Shown: positions 1 to 6,101, numbered from the stretch's first letter. The stretch: 6,466 nucleotides of DNA from SZUA-442 sp963759175 (GCA_963759175.1 CAVWXP010000003.1:1-6466); one strand, 5' to 3'. Translations and numbers: made by a program. Notes: generated from the sequence alone by a model not told the origin.

Positions 1-8
1 CGGCCAAG

Positions 9-35
9 GAGCGCAGCGACGAGGCAGGGGGATCG
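9..35. repeat. Diverged inverted fragment of the repeat core
   Basis: The motif GAGCGcAGcGA...GcAGGGGGATcG at 9-35 matches the reverse complement of the left half of the 52-bp core, with a 3-nt indel and a few substitutions. It therefore lies in the orientation opposite to copies 1 and 2. The hairpin half is not visible and may lie outside the window. Confidence 0.6.
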
Positions 36-67
36 ACAGACCACCGAAGACCCACGCTGATCACGAA

Positions 68-119
68 CGACAATCCCCCTGGCTCACTCCGCTCGCCCGT
101 CCCCCTTCAAAGGGGGACC
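68..119. repeat. 52-bp repeat core, copy 1
   Basis: Identical over 52 bp to 162-213. It contains a compact hairpin at 99-118: GTCCCCCTT and AAGGGGGAC are perfect complements around a central CA. The left half, read on the minus strand, has the form GCGAGCGGAGTGAGCCAGGG. The hairpin has no T-tract, so it is not a classical terminator, although it could still end or stabilise a transcript. Confidence 0.9.
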
Positions 120-161
120 GACCCCACGCCAGACCACCGAACACCCGGGCCTCGACACGCC

Positions 162-213
162 CGACAATCCCCCTGGCTCACTCCGCTCGCCCGTCCCCCT
201 TCAAAGGGGGACC
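162..213. repeat. 52-bp repeat core, copy 2
   Basis: Exact second copy of 68-119, with its hairpin at 193-212. Perfect identity of the cores beside diverged spacers suggests either recent duplication or selection or homogenisation of the core. Confidence 0.9.
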
Positions 214-300
214 AAACTCCACGCCGGACACACGAAGACCCGAACCCGATCACGCATGCAATCTCGCTGTCGACTCCGGCCCGCCCGAAGTCACCGGGCA

Positions 301-306
301 TAGACT
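301..306 (+). promoter_or_regulatory. Possible -10 element (TAGACT) for the exporter operon
   Basis: TAGACT fits the actinobacterial TANNNT -10 pattern and lies 23 nt before the ATG of the ATPase gene. That would give a short leader that still includes the ribosome binding site GGGAGGAG at 317-324. No convincing -35 box is seen about 17 nt upstream, so this is only a candidate. Confidence 0.3.
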
Positions 307-328
307 GATTCGTAGCGGGAGGAGCGCG

Positions 329-1234
329 ATGGTTGCGGTGATCGAGACGACCGGGTTGACCAAGTACTACGGGCCGGCACCCGGGATCATCGACCTCGAT
401 CTCGAGGTGCGCCAGGGCGAGGTGTTCGGGTTCCTCGGGCCGAACGGAGCGGGCAAGTCGACCACCATCCGCACCCTGTTGAACTTCCTGTTCGCCACCT
501 CCGGCAGCGCAACCGTCCTCGGACGCGACATCGTGAAGGACACGGTGGAGATCAGGCGGAGGACCGGGTACCTACCTGGCGACCTCGCCATGTACGACAC
601 CATGACCGCCCGCGAGTTCCTCATGTACTTCGCCAACCTGCGCAAGGTGAACGCAAGCGCCCGCATGGCCGAGCTCGCCGATCGCTTCGACCTCGACCTC
701 GATCGCAAGATCAAGGACTATTCGACGGGCAACCGCCAGAAAGTCGGCGTCATCAACGCCTTCATGCACGATCCCGAGCTGTACATCCTCGACGAGCCGA
801 CCTCCGGCCTCGATCCCCTGCTGCAACAGGAGTTCCAGGAGCTGGTGGTCGAGGTCCAGGCCGCAGGCGCCACGATGTTCTTGTCGTCACACATCCTCCC
901 GGAGGTCGAGCGGGTTGCCGACCGTGTCGGCATCGTGCGCAAGGGCAGGCTCATCGCAGTCGACACGGTGGAGGCGTTCAAGGCCCAGGCCCATCGGTCC
1001 GTCGTCCTCCAGTTCAACGCCCCTGTGGATCCCCACGTGTTCTCGTCGATCGACAACGTCACCGATGTGGATGTGCGCAACGACGGCACGGTGCTCGCGC
1101 TGGCCGTTAAGGGTGACATGGACGCGGTCATCAAGGCAGCGGGTAGCCATGACGCCGTGTCGGTCTCGACTCGTTCGGGGGAGCTCGAGGAGGTGTTCTT
1201 GAGCTACTACGCAGGCACCGAAGATGCTTCGTAG
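329..1234 (+). CDS. ABC exporter ATP-binding subunit (TnrB2/BcrA-like)
   Basis: This 301-aa cytoplasmic ATPase powers the permease encoded next to it. Walker A GPNGAGKS is at residues 37-44, Walker B LYILDEP at 151-157 with catalytic Glu156, the D-loop SGLD at 159-162, and the switch His at 188. The ABC signature is degenerate (YSTGN, 131-135, instead of LSGGQ), and the Q-loop position reads GYLPGD (80-85) with no Gln. Both deviations are familiar in ABC-2 type drug and antibiotic exporters. Residues from about 220 form the usual C-terminal extension, ending in a GELEEVFLSYY segment. The ATG is supported by GGGAGGAG, whose GGAGG ends 6 nt upstream. The end overlaps the permease start by 11 nt, which points to translational coupling. 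The exported substrate cannot be read from sequence; the family includes transporters for polyketide-type antibiotics such as tetronasin. Confidence 0.95.
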   Translation: MVAVIETTGLTKYYGPAPGIIDLDLEVRQGEVFGFLGPNGAGKSTTIRTLLNFLFATSGSATVLGRDIVKDTVEIRRRTGYLPGDLAMYDTMTAREFLMYFANLRKVNASARMAELADRFDLDLDRKIKDYSTGNRQKVGVINAFMHDPELYILDEPTSGLDPLLQQEFQELVVEVQAAGATMFLSSHILPEVERVADRVGIVRKGRLIAVDTVEAFKAQAHRSVVLQFNAPVDPHVFSSIDNVTDVDVRNDGTVLALAVKGDMDAVIKAAGSHDAVSVSTRSGELEEVFLSYYAGTEDAS

Positions 1235-2897
1235 CGTCTTCACGAAGGACCTGTGGGACCGCCGGGTCTCGATGGTGTGGTGGGTACTCGGCATGGTCGC
1301 CCTGGCATCATGGCTGGCCGTGTTCTACCCGGTCCTGCGTGACTCGGAGGCGATGGTCGACTTCCTCAACGAGTTCCCACCCGAGCTCATGGCGATGTTC
1401 GGTATGGACCCCGACACCTTCCTCACCGGCGCCGGGTTCCTGTCGGCCCAGCTGTTCTCCCTGATGGCGCCGATCATCGTCATCGCGTTCACCATCGTCA
1501 CGGGCGTGGCGGCCACGGCTCGCGAGGAGCGGGCGGGAACCATGGACATGGTGATGTCGATGCCGATCACCCGCTGGTCGGTGATCGCACAGAAGGCCGC
1601 AGCGCTGGCCGTCCTTTCTGGCGTGATCGTCGTGTCCCTCGCGGTGACGCTGATCGTGTGGAATCCGATCGTCGACCTGAAGCTGTCGATCGAGGGCCTC
1701 GTGGCCATCCACCTCGGTCTGTGGCTCCTCGGCCTCGTGTTCGGTTACACCGCCATGGCCGTGGGTTCGTTCACCGGCAACCCGACGCTCACGGGCGGGG
1801 TCACGGCGGGCGTTGCGCTGTTGATGTGGTTCGTCAATGCGTTCGCTCCGCTCTACGACTGGCTCGATTGGCCATCGAAGCTGAGCCCGTTCACGTGGTA
1901 CCTCCATGACATGCCCCTCATCAACGGCGTGTCGAGCGGGTCGGTGTGGCTCGTGCTGGCGGCCGCGGTTCTCCTCGGAGCGTCCGTGGCGCTCTTCATG
2001 CGCCGCAACATCGCCACCGAACAGGCCGTCATCCCCGATCGGGCCACGAGGAAGCGGAAGGTCCGCAAGCTCGAACCTCGTGCGACATACCTGTTGGGTT
2101 CGGTGTTCGGGAAGTCCGTGTGGGACCGCCGCCGGTCGGTCTGGGTGTGGGCGTTCGGGTTGTCGACGATGTCGTTCTTCACGTTCGCGGCGTGGCCGTC
2201 GCTCGCCGGGGACAGCAATGCCCTCCAGGCCCTCGTCGATTCGTTCCCGAGGGAGGTGCTGGCCCTCTTCGGCCTCACCGATCCCCAGGCGCTCGCAACA
2301 CCGGAGGGCTTCGTCTCGTCACGAACCTACGGCTCGGTCGGTCCGATCGTGGTGATCGTGTTCGCCATCACGGCCATGGCGTCCCTCGTGGGGGCCGAGG
2401 AATCCACGGGTCGCCTCGACATGGTCCTGTCCAACCCCTTGCGGCGCTGGTCGGTGATGATGCACAAGGCGAGCGCCGTGTTCGCCCTCATGGGCATCGT
2501 GGTGGCGGTGCTGCTCGCCGTGGTGCTGTACGGCAACATGCAGTGGGACACCGGTATGGACCTCTACGCCATGGTGGCGGCGAACATCGGTCTGGGGCTT
2601 CTCGGATTGGCGTTCTGGGGCATCGCCGTTGCGATCTGGGCCGTCGTGGGCGGTTCGGGTCCGGCGGTGGGAGCGACCGCCGCCGTTGCGGTGATCGCCT
2701 ATTTCCTCAACGGGCTCGGAGCAGTCGTCGATGTCCTGGCGCCCTTCCGCTACCTGTCGCCGTTCTACTGGTTCCTCGGCGACACGGTCCCTCTCGCCAA
2801 GGGCCTCACCTGGGGCTACCTCGCCCTCGCGGTCCTCGCCGTGGCAGGCACGGGTTTCGCCGCAACCCGATTCCGAACCCGCGATCTCGCTGTCTGA
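1224..2897 (+). CDS. ABC exporter permease, duplicated two-half type (TnrB3-like)
   Basis: This 557-aa integral membrane protein has about 12 predicted TM segments and forms the channel partner of the preceding ATPase. It consists of two homologous halves, about 1-265 and 289-557, joined by a basic hydrophilic linker (RATRKRKVRK, 274-283). Matching landmarks occur in each half: KDLWDRR (8-14) and KSVWDRR (297-303), EFPPELMAMFGM (50-61) and SFPREVLALFGL (340-351), MDMVMSMPITRWSV (107-120) and LDMVLSNPLRRWSV (398-411), and LSPFTWYL (220-227) and LSPFYWFL (511-518). The cytoplasmic Glu-rich turn before 'MDMV' is the conserved ABC-2 motif. Length and duplication fit COG3559 (TnrB3, putative polyketide antibiotic exporter); most ABC-2 permeases are half this size. 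The start ATG at 1224 lies inside the end of the ATPase gene and is likely coupled to it. The substrate is unknown. Confidence 0.93.
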   Translation: MLRSVFTKDLWDRRVSMVWWVLGMVALASWLAVFYPVLRDSEAMVDFLNEFPPELMAMFGMDPDTFLTGAGFLSAQLFSLMAPIIVIAFTIVTGVAATAREERAGTMDMVMSMPITRWSVIAQKAAALAVLSGVIVVSLAVTLIVWNPIVDLKLSIEGLVAIHLGLWLLGLVFGYTAMAVGSFTGNPTLTGGVTAGVALLMWFVNAFAPLYDWLDWPSKLSPFTWYLHDMPLINGVSSGSVWLVLAAAVLLGASVALFMRRNIATEQAVIPDRATRKRKVRKLEPRATYLLGSVFGKSVWDRRRSVWVWAFGLSTMSFFTFAAWPSLAGDSNALQALVDSFPREVLALFGLTDPQALATPEGFVSSRTYGSVGPIVVIVFAITAMASLVGAEESTGRLDMVLSNPLRRWSVMMHKASAVFALMGIVVAVLLAVVLYGNMQWDTGMDLYAMVAANIGLGLLGLAFWGIAVAIWAVVGGSGPAVGATAAVAVIAYFLNGLGAVVDVLAPFRYLSPFYWFLGDTVPLAKGLTWGYLALAVLAVAGTGFAATRFRTRDLAV

Positions 2898-3198
2898 GCC
2901 AACTCGGACGGGATCTGACGTCCAGCCTGGTAATTCCCTTCGTTCTTACCCCTGTTCGCGCATGGTCATGGGTGAGACACTCGAAGGTGGACGACCACGG
3001 TGGTTACCGCTACGCAAGGATCGTCGACACGGGCTCACTGAAGCCTGGGACACCAAAGGTTCCGCACGGCCAGGGAACGGTGTCCACTTGCGCAGCCCCA
3101 CCTGGAGGGAGGTGATGGCTGGCTCCTCTTCTTCAAGCGGCCTCGCCAGTATCGAGAATCCAGGCGAGCCGCATGGGCTAGCAATGACGGGAGAACCG
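2898..3198 (+). promoter_or_regulatory. Non-coding structured leader upstream of the surface-protein operon
   Basis: This 301-nt gap holds no convincing gene. One plus frame stays open through it, but its residues look like random high-GC translation. Three successive hairpins can be drawn on the plus strand. The first is 3048-3085 (GGACACC/GGTGTCC plus inner GTTCC/GGAAC). The second is 3093-3121 (CAGCC/GGCTG plus CACCT/AGGTG around a GGAGGG loop). The third is 3137-3172 (GCGG-CTCGCC/GGCGAGCCGC, 10 bp with one bulged C). A weaker long-range pair, GTGAG 2972-2976 with CTCAC 3034-3038, could enclose the upstream part. The promoter of the downstream operon presumably lies here, but no clear -35/-10 pair was found. 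The fold resembles a cis-regulatory leader, yet I could not match it to a known riboswitch class. Confidence 0.45.
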
Positions 3199-3750
3199 AT
3201 GAGAACCAAGTACGGGCGAGTGCTGCTCATGGCAGTGACATTCGTCCTCTTGGCCGCAGCAGCGGCCACAGCCGCCGACCAGAACGTCCAAGCGGACGTC
3301 GTGCCGGCGGACGAGTTGTCGATCTGGGTCGACGAGGCGATCTACCTCCAGGCCGAAGTCGGGCAGGCCTCGGGCCAGGCAGACTTCAACATGCAGATCG
3401 TCAACACCCAGGACACCGCCTGGGAGGTGAGCGTCACGAGCGAGGACCTGTTGGAACAGACCTGCGACGAGTATGGCTGCACTGACAACCCGACGGGCGA
3501 GACGATCCCTGCCTCGGCACTCCATGTGTGGGGCGGTGACCAGGACAACTGGGGTGACGAAACGGCGATCGTCGCATCCGACGGTGTCCTCGACACGACG
3601 ACTCCGCTCGTGATCATGGAAGGCACGGCAGTCGCGGCCGGGTCGTTCGGGGTGGACAACCCGCGACCGGCCATCGAGTTGACGGTGCCGGGTGGCGTAA
3701 CCCCGGGCCAGTATCAGGCAATCGTGACATACACGATCGGTACTCCGTGA
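3199..3750 (+). CDS. Secreted WxL-like surface protein
   Basis: This 183-aa exported protein starts with a signal peptide: basic MRTKYGR, hydrophobic 8-23, and probable cleavage at ATA|AD after residue 25. The mature part is acidic and beta-rich, with no TM segment or LPXTG. Its layout recalls Gram-positive WxL-domain surface proteins, which bind the cell wall non-covalently. An internal 'DTAWEVSVTSEDL' stands where the first WxL motif would be (W75-E-V77). It is followed by a variable loop with a Cys89/Cys94 pair, an IPASALHVWG strand, and a C-terminal 'PGQYQAIVTYTI' ending close to the terminus, where the second motif would be (Y178-T-I180). Both WxL motifs are thus degenerate, so the family call is inference. 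ATG 3199 is chosen because GGGAG at 3189-3193 is well spaced; an in-frame ATG at 3184 would add five residues. The stop overlaps a GTG that may start the next gene. Confidence 0.75.
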   Translation: MRTKYGRVLLMAVTFVLLAAAAATAADQNVQADVVPADELSIWVDEAIYLQAEVGQASGQADFNMQIVNTQDTAWEVSVTSEDLLEQTCDEYGCTDNPTGETIPASALHVWGGDQDNWGDETAIVASDGVLDTTTPLVIMEGTAVAAGSFGVDNPRPAIELTVPGGVTPGQYQAIVTYTIGTP

Positions 3751-3815
3751 GCGAAGGGCGGTATCCGTCGGGGCAGGGCCATATGGCTCTGCCCCGACGA
3801 CGCCCTTCCGCTCGC
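3747..3815 (+). promoter_or_regulatory. Long inverted repeat over the gene junction and start codon
   Basis: The 69 nt fold into a nearly continuous hairpin. The inner stem, 3766-3782 with 3783-3799, has 17 pairs, of which only one is G-U (G3777 with T3788). It is centred on CATATG, leaving AUAU as the apical loop. Below an asymmetric internal loop (3761-3765 opposite A3800), the outer stem pairs 3747-3760 with 3801-3815. It has 14 pairs, one of them G-U, and a single bulged C near 3808-3809. The GTG/TGA overlap sits at the base and the alternative ATG 3783 at the tip. With no T-tract it is not a standard intrinsic terminator. It could act as an mRNA stabiliser for the upstream gene, an attenuator, or a block on translation. 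Confidence 0.85.
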
Positions 3816-4805
3816 CTCTTCGGAGCACTCGCGGTCATCGTCTGCTTCGCGGCGGTGACATCGGCGTCGGCCATTGCTCAAAACGCACCGGAGTACGGCG
3901 CTCGCCCGTCGCCCATCGGCGGTACGCCCAGGGCCCAGCTCGCGTTCGTGCATGCCATCGAGTCGGGCTCGTCGGTCGCCGATGCGGTCGATGTCATCAA
4001 TCACGCAAACACCCCTGCGACTTTCGATGTCTACGCCGTCGACCTGGTGCCGTCGGCAAATGGCGGCCGGGCACCAGCGCCGAGGTCCGCGGCCACGACT
4101 GGTCCCGGCGCCTGGGTCGCGGTCACCGAAGGCTCCGTCGTGGTCGAACCGTTCGGGACACGAGAGGTCCCGTTCGTCATCGAGGTCCCTGTCGGCACCG
4201 CTCCGGGGAACTACATCGCGTCGCTCATCGTCGAGAGCACCGAAGCCGCCGGCACGGGGACGATCATCGCCCGAACCAGGATCGCCCTCCGCATCGAGGT
4301 GGCCGTCCTCGGCTCGATCAACGTGGGTGTCGCGGTTGGGCCGATCTCCACCACACCCACCGACGATGGCATGGAGTTGGTGTTTCCGATCACCAACTCA
4401 GGCGACGTCACGTTCAGCGCTTCGGGCGCCGTCGCGATCGATGGCTGGCCCGCCTCGCGCAACACTGCGCTTGCTGCCACGCCGCGTGATCTCACCCTCG
4501 GCCCCGGGGAAAGCACCACCTTGCGGTCCGTGTGGAGCGATCCACCGCTGATCGGGCGCTACTCCGCCACGGCCACCGTCACGGCCACGGTCGACCGGTA
4601 TCCACCGGACGTCTTCGGGGGGCCATCGTCCACCCTGTGGATCATCCCATGGGGGCTGATCTTCACCTCTGCCCTCCTGATCGGATTCCTCATCTGGCTC
4701 GCCGTGAGGCTCAAGCCGCATTGGCAGGCTTGGCGCGTCCGTCGAGTCGAGGAGCGCAGGATCGTCGATGATTACCGCCGCCAACACCCCGTCGGCGGGT
4801 CGTAG
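3747..4805 (+). CDS. Membrane-anchored DUF916-like (WxL-partner) protein
   Basis: The 352-aa frame encodes a signal peptide (RRRPSAR then hydrophobic 24-40, probable cleavage AIA|QN after residue 44). Two extracytoplasmic beta-sandwich regions follow (about 60-190 and 195-285), then one TM helix (about 299-320) and a basic cytoplasmic tail rich in Arg. The first region carries landmarks of the DUF916/WxL peptidoglycan-binding family: 'SGSSVADAVDVINHANTP' near 73-90 and 'VPFVIEVPVGTAPGNYIASL' at 141-160. In Firmicutes such proteins (CscA-like) are encoded beside WxL proteins and are thought to hold them at the wall, which matches the neighbour here. Two starts are possible. GTG 3747 overlaps the upstream stop (GTGA) and favours coupling. 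ATG 3783 gives a signal peptide of more usual length but lies at the tip of a strong hairpin with only a poor ribosome binding site. The second region might correspond to DUF3324, but I cannot confirm it. Confidence 0.8.
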   Translation: MSEGRYPSGQGHMALPRRRPSARLFGALAVIVCFAAVTSASAIAQNAPEYGARPSPIGGTPRAQLAFVHAIESGSSVADAVDVINHANTPATFDVYAVDLVPSANGGRAPAPRSAATTGPGAWVAVTEGSVVVEPFGTREVPFVIEVPVGTAPGNYIASLIVESTEAAGTGTIIARTRIALRIEVAVLGSINVGVAVGPISTTPTDDGMELVFPITNSGDVTFSASGAVAIDGWPASRNTALAATPRDLTLGPGESTTLRSVWSDPPLIGRYSATATVTATVDRYPPDVFGGPSSTLWIIPWGLIFTSALLIGFLIWLAVRLKPHWQAWRVRRVEERRIVDDYRRQHPVGGS

Positions 4806-4848
4806 TCATGTCCCCGTTCACCGCCACTGTTCGCCGGGTCGAGGCGCC

Positions 4849-4854
4849 TATCGT
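4849..4854 (+). promoter_or_regulatory. Candidate -10 (TATCGT) of a leaderless promoter
   Basis: TATCGT matches TANNNT and ends 6 nt before ATG 4861, the spacing expected when transcription begins at the start codon. No Shine-Dalgarno sequence precedes this ATG, which supports a leaderless mRNA. No clear -35 is seen. Confidence 0.4.
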
Positions 4855-4860
4855 GTGGTC

Positions 4861-5526
4861 ATGGACACTGGCCCCGGACCCGAGTTGACGGAGTCGGAGA
4901 AGCGCCATGCCGATCCGGATCGTTTGGTGTTCCTGACCGACGGTGTGATCGCGATCATCATCACGATCCTCGTGCTCGACATCCGGGTCCCCGAGCTCGG
5001 TTCGGGCCAGTCGCTCTCCAGTTCCCTGGCCGAGGTACGCCCGACGTTCATCTCGTTCGTGCTCAGCTTCCTCCTCATCGGGATGTTCTGGACGCTGCAT
5101 CGTCAGACGTTCAGCCAGGTCAGGTACATCGATCACAACGCGATGTGGCTGAACCTGCTGTTCCTCCTGGTTCTCGCGCTCGTACCCTTTGCAGCTTCGG
5201 CGCTCGGCGAGTACTCCGAGGAACCAACGGCGCTGCACCTCTACGGAGCCGTGATGATCGTCGCATCGCTCCTGCGCCTCGCTCTCAACTACTACTTCCA
5301 GCAACATCCGGGCTTGCTGTGGCAATCCGAGTCGCGGGCGTCGCGAAGGCTCGCGACCACCACCTCGTGGGTGCCAATCATCGTGTACCTCATCGCGATG
5401 ACAGTTGCCGACTGGTCGACCGACCTCAGCAAGGTCCTGTACTTCGCCATCCCCGTCGTCTACTTCGGTGTGGTGGCGTTCTTGAAATCGGATCCGCGAA
5501 CCACGATCGCCGCCGACGATCTCTGA
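4861..5526 (+). CDS. TMEM175/DUF1211-type potassium channel
   Basis: This 221-aa inner-membrane protein has six predicted TM helices (about 24-42, 62-80, 94-114, 126-145, 168-185 and 191-208). The first helix carries the family hallmark: R21 followed by 'FLTDGVIAIIITILVLDI' (24-41), equivalent to the usual R-x3-FSD-x2-x-AI-x2-T pattern with FSD changed to LTD. Bacterial TMEM175 proteins are K+-selective leak channels that assemble as tetramers, with hydrophobic residues of helix 1 lining the pore. The conserved His/Trp-rich 'MFWTLHRQTF' after helix 2 is also typical. The frame is open back to 4768, but the extra N-terminus is unlike a protein start and would overlap the previous gene. ATG 4861 leaves a short acidic N-tail of normal family length and has a -10-like box 6 nt upstream. 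GTG 4855 is an alternative. Confidence 0.88.
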   Translation: MDTGPGPELTESEKRHADPDRLVFLTDGVIAIIITILVLDIRVPELGSGQSLSSSLAEVRPTFISFVLSFLLIGMFWTLHRQTFSQVRYIDHNAMWLNLLFLLVLALVPFAASALGEYSEEPTALHLYGAVMIVASLLRLALNYYFQQHPGLLWQSESRASRRLATTTSWVPIIVYLIAMTVADWSTDLSKVLYFAIPVVYFGVVAFLKSDPRTTIAADDL

Positions 5527-5535
5527 TGGTCGTGG

Positions 5536-6088
5536 TCAGTCGAGGCAGTAGTTGGTGACCTCTGCGATGCCGATGACCGGCTCACCGAACTCGGATTCGT
5601 ACACCATCGCGAACACCTCGGCGTCGTCCTGCGTTGCGAAGTAGATGGCGACGGCGATGAGGTCGTCGGATAGGCCGAGGACGTCGGATGATCCTTCGTC
5701 ACATCCGAGGGAGACCCCGTAGGCGAACCATTCGTAGCCAAAGACCGAGCAGCCGCTCGATGGCGACGACACTCGAACCCACGTAGTCGGGGTCGTCACT
5801 CGTCACGACGTACACGCCCCATGACGTCCCTCCCTGGACACCCTGCACCTCGTCGGGGAGGTCGGTGATCGGAGCCATCGTGGTCGTGGTCGTGGGTGCG
5901 GTGGTGGTCGTCGTGGTGGGTGCGGTCGTGGTCGTCGACGGTGCCGTCGTCGTGGTGGGTGCGGTGGTGGTGGTCGACGAGATCGAGGTCGTGGTGGCAT
6001 CGGTGGCGGACGAGTCGTCATCGGAGCAACCGGCGATCACCAGTGCAACCACGACAACGCAACCGACGAGGAGGAGGGGTCTTCGCAT
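5536..6088 (-). pseudogene. Frameshifted Thr-rich lipoprotein with C-terminal alpha/beta domain
   Basis: Read from ATG 6088 on the minus strand, this gene begins with a lipoprotein signal (MRRPLLL..., lipobox VIAGC, lipidated Cys21). A Thr/Ala/Pro linker (32-72) and the start of a domain, 'WGVYVVTSDDPDYVGSSVVA', follow. After about residue 116 this frame turns into unlikely sequence and stops at 5699. The domain continues naturally in the +1 frame with 'GYEWFAYGVSLGCDEG' and runs to 'VTNYCLD', stop at 5536. Removing one T from the CTTTGG at 5743-5738 would restore a 183-aa protein reading ...ERLLGLGYEWFAYG. The joined domain has a beta-alpha-beta look ('VYVV', helix, 'YEWFAYG', then 'AVAIYFATQDDAEVFAMVY') resembling SPOR-like folds, but this is tentative. 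It faces the channel gene tail to tail with 9 nt between stops. Sequencing error, recent pseudogene and programmed frameshift are all possible. Confidence 0.75.
5873..5995 (-). repeat. Low-complexity Thr/Ala/Pro-coding repeat
   Basis: This segment encodes the linker of the lipoprotein (residues 32-72), made of runs of Thr separated by Ala-Pro. At DNA level it is a series of imperfect units containing GGTGCGGTSGTGGT on the plus strand. Such tracts commonly change length by slippage. The plus-strand translation as Val-rich peptide is a shadow and is not a gene. Confidence 0.85.
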
Positions 6089-6095
6089 ACGCGGA

Positions 6096-6101
6096 ACGGT
6101 A
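6096..6101 (-). promoter_or_regulatory. Candidate -10 (TACCGT) of a leaderless promoter
   Basis: On the minus strand TACCGT ends 7 nt before ATG 6088. The ATG has no upstream Shine-Dalgarno sequence, so a leaderless transcript is plausible, as for the channel gene. No -35 was identified. Confidence 0.4.

Larger units (their letters stand above)
1..258. repeat. Array of intergenic palindromic repeats (about 94-bp period)
   Basis: This non-coding stretch consists of a repeated unit. Two identical 52-bp cores lie 94 bp apart (68-119 and 162-213). The spacers after each core are also related to one another: short blocks such as AGACCACCGAA and GATCACG recur in 28-67, 120-161 and 214-258. A diverged fragment of the same core in opposite orientation lies at 9-35. 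No open frame here resembles a protein. The array probably belongs to a dispersed REP-like family in this genome and continues to the left of the window; both statements are inference. Confidence 0.8.

Noticed and set aside
99..118. Intrinsic terminator
   Set aside because: The hairpin is strong but has no T-tract, and the same sequence recurs 94 bp away as part of a repeat, which explains it better.
1..258. CRISPR array
   Set aside because: Only two full cores are present, the repeat is 52 bp rather than 24-40 bp, the spacers are related to one another, and no cas gene is in the window.
2962..3060. c-di-GMP-I riboswitch suggested by CGAAG loop and ACGCAAGG
   Set aside because: The conserved GCAAAGC core and the tetraloop-receptor arrangement are missing; the resemblance is too short to support the call.
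1946..3115. Long 389-aa plus-strand frame overlapping the permease
   Set aside because: It is a Gly/Arg-rich out-of-frame reading of the permease gene with no domain; the 1224-2897 frame has clear TM helices and homologous halves.
2731..3198. Upstream extension of the WxL-like frame (starts at 2731 or 2962)
   Set aside because: The extension overlaps the permease end or reads as unpatterned Arg/Gly/Ser-rich sequence, and it would bury a clear signal peptide that follows a good ribosome binding site at 3189-3193.
3747..3815. Intrinsic terminator between the two surface-protein genes
   Set aside because: There is no T-run after the stem, and the downstream frame is coding; attenuation without a T-tract remains possible and is kept as a finding.
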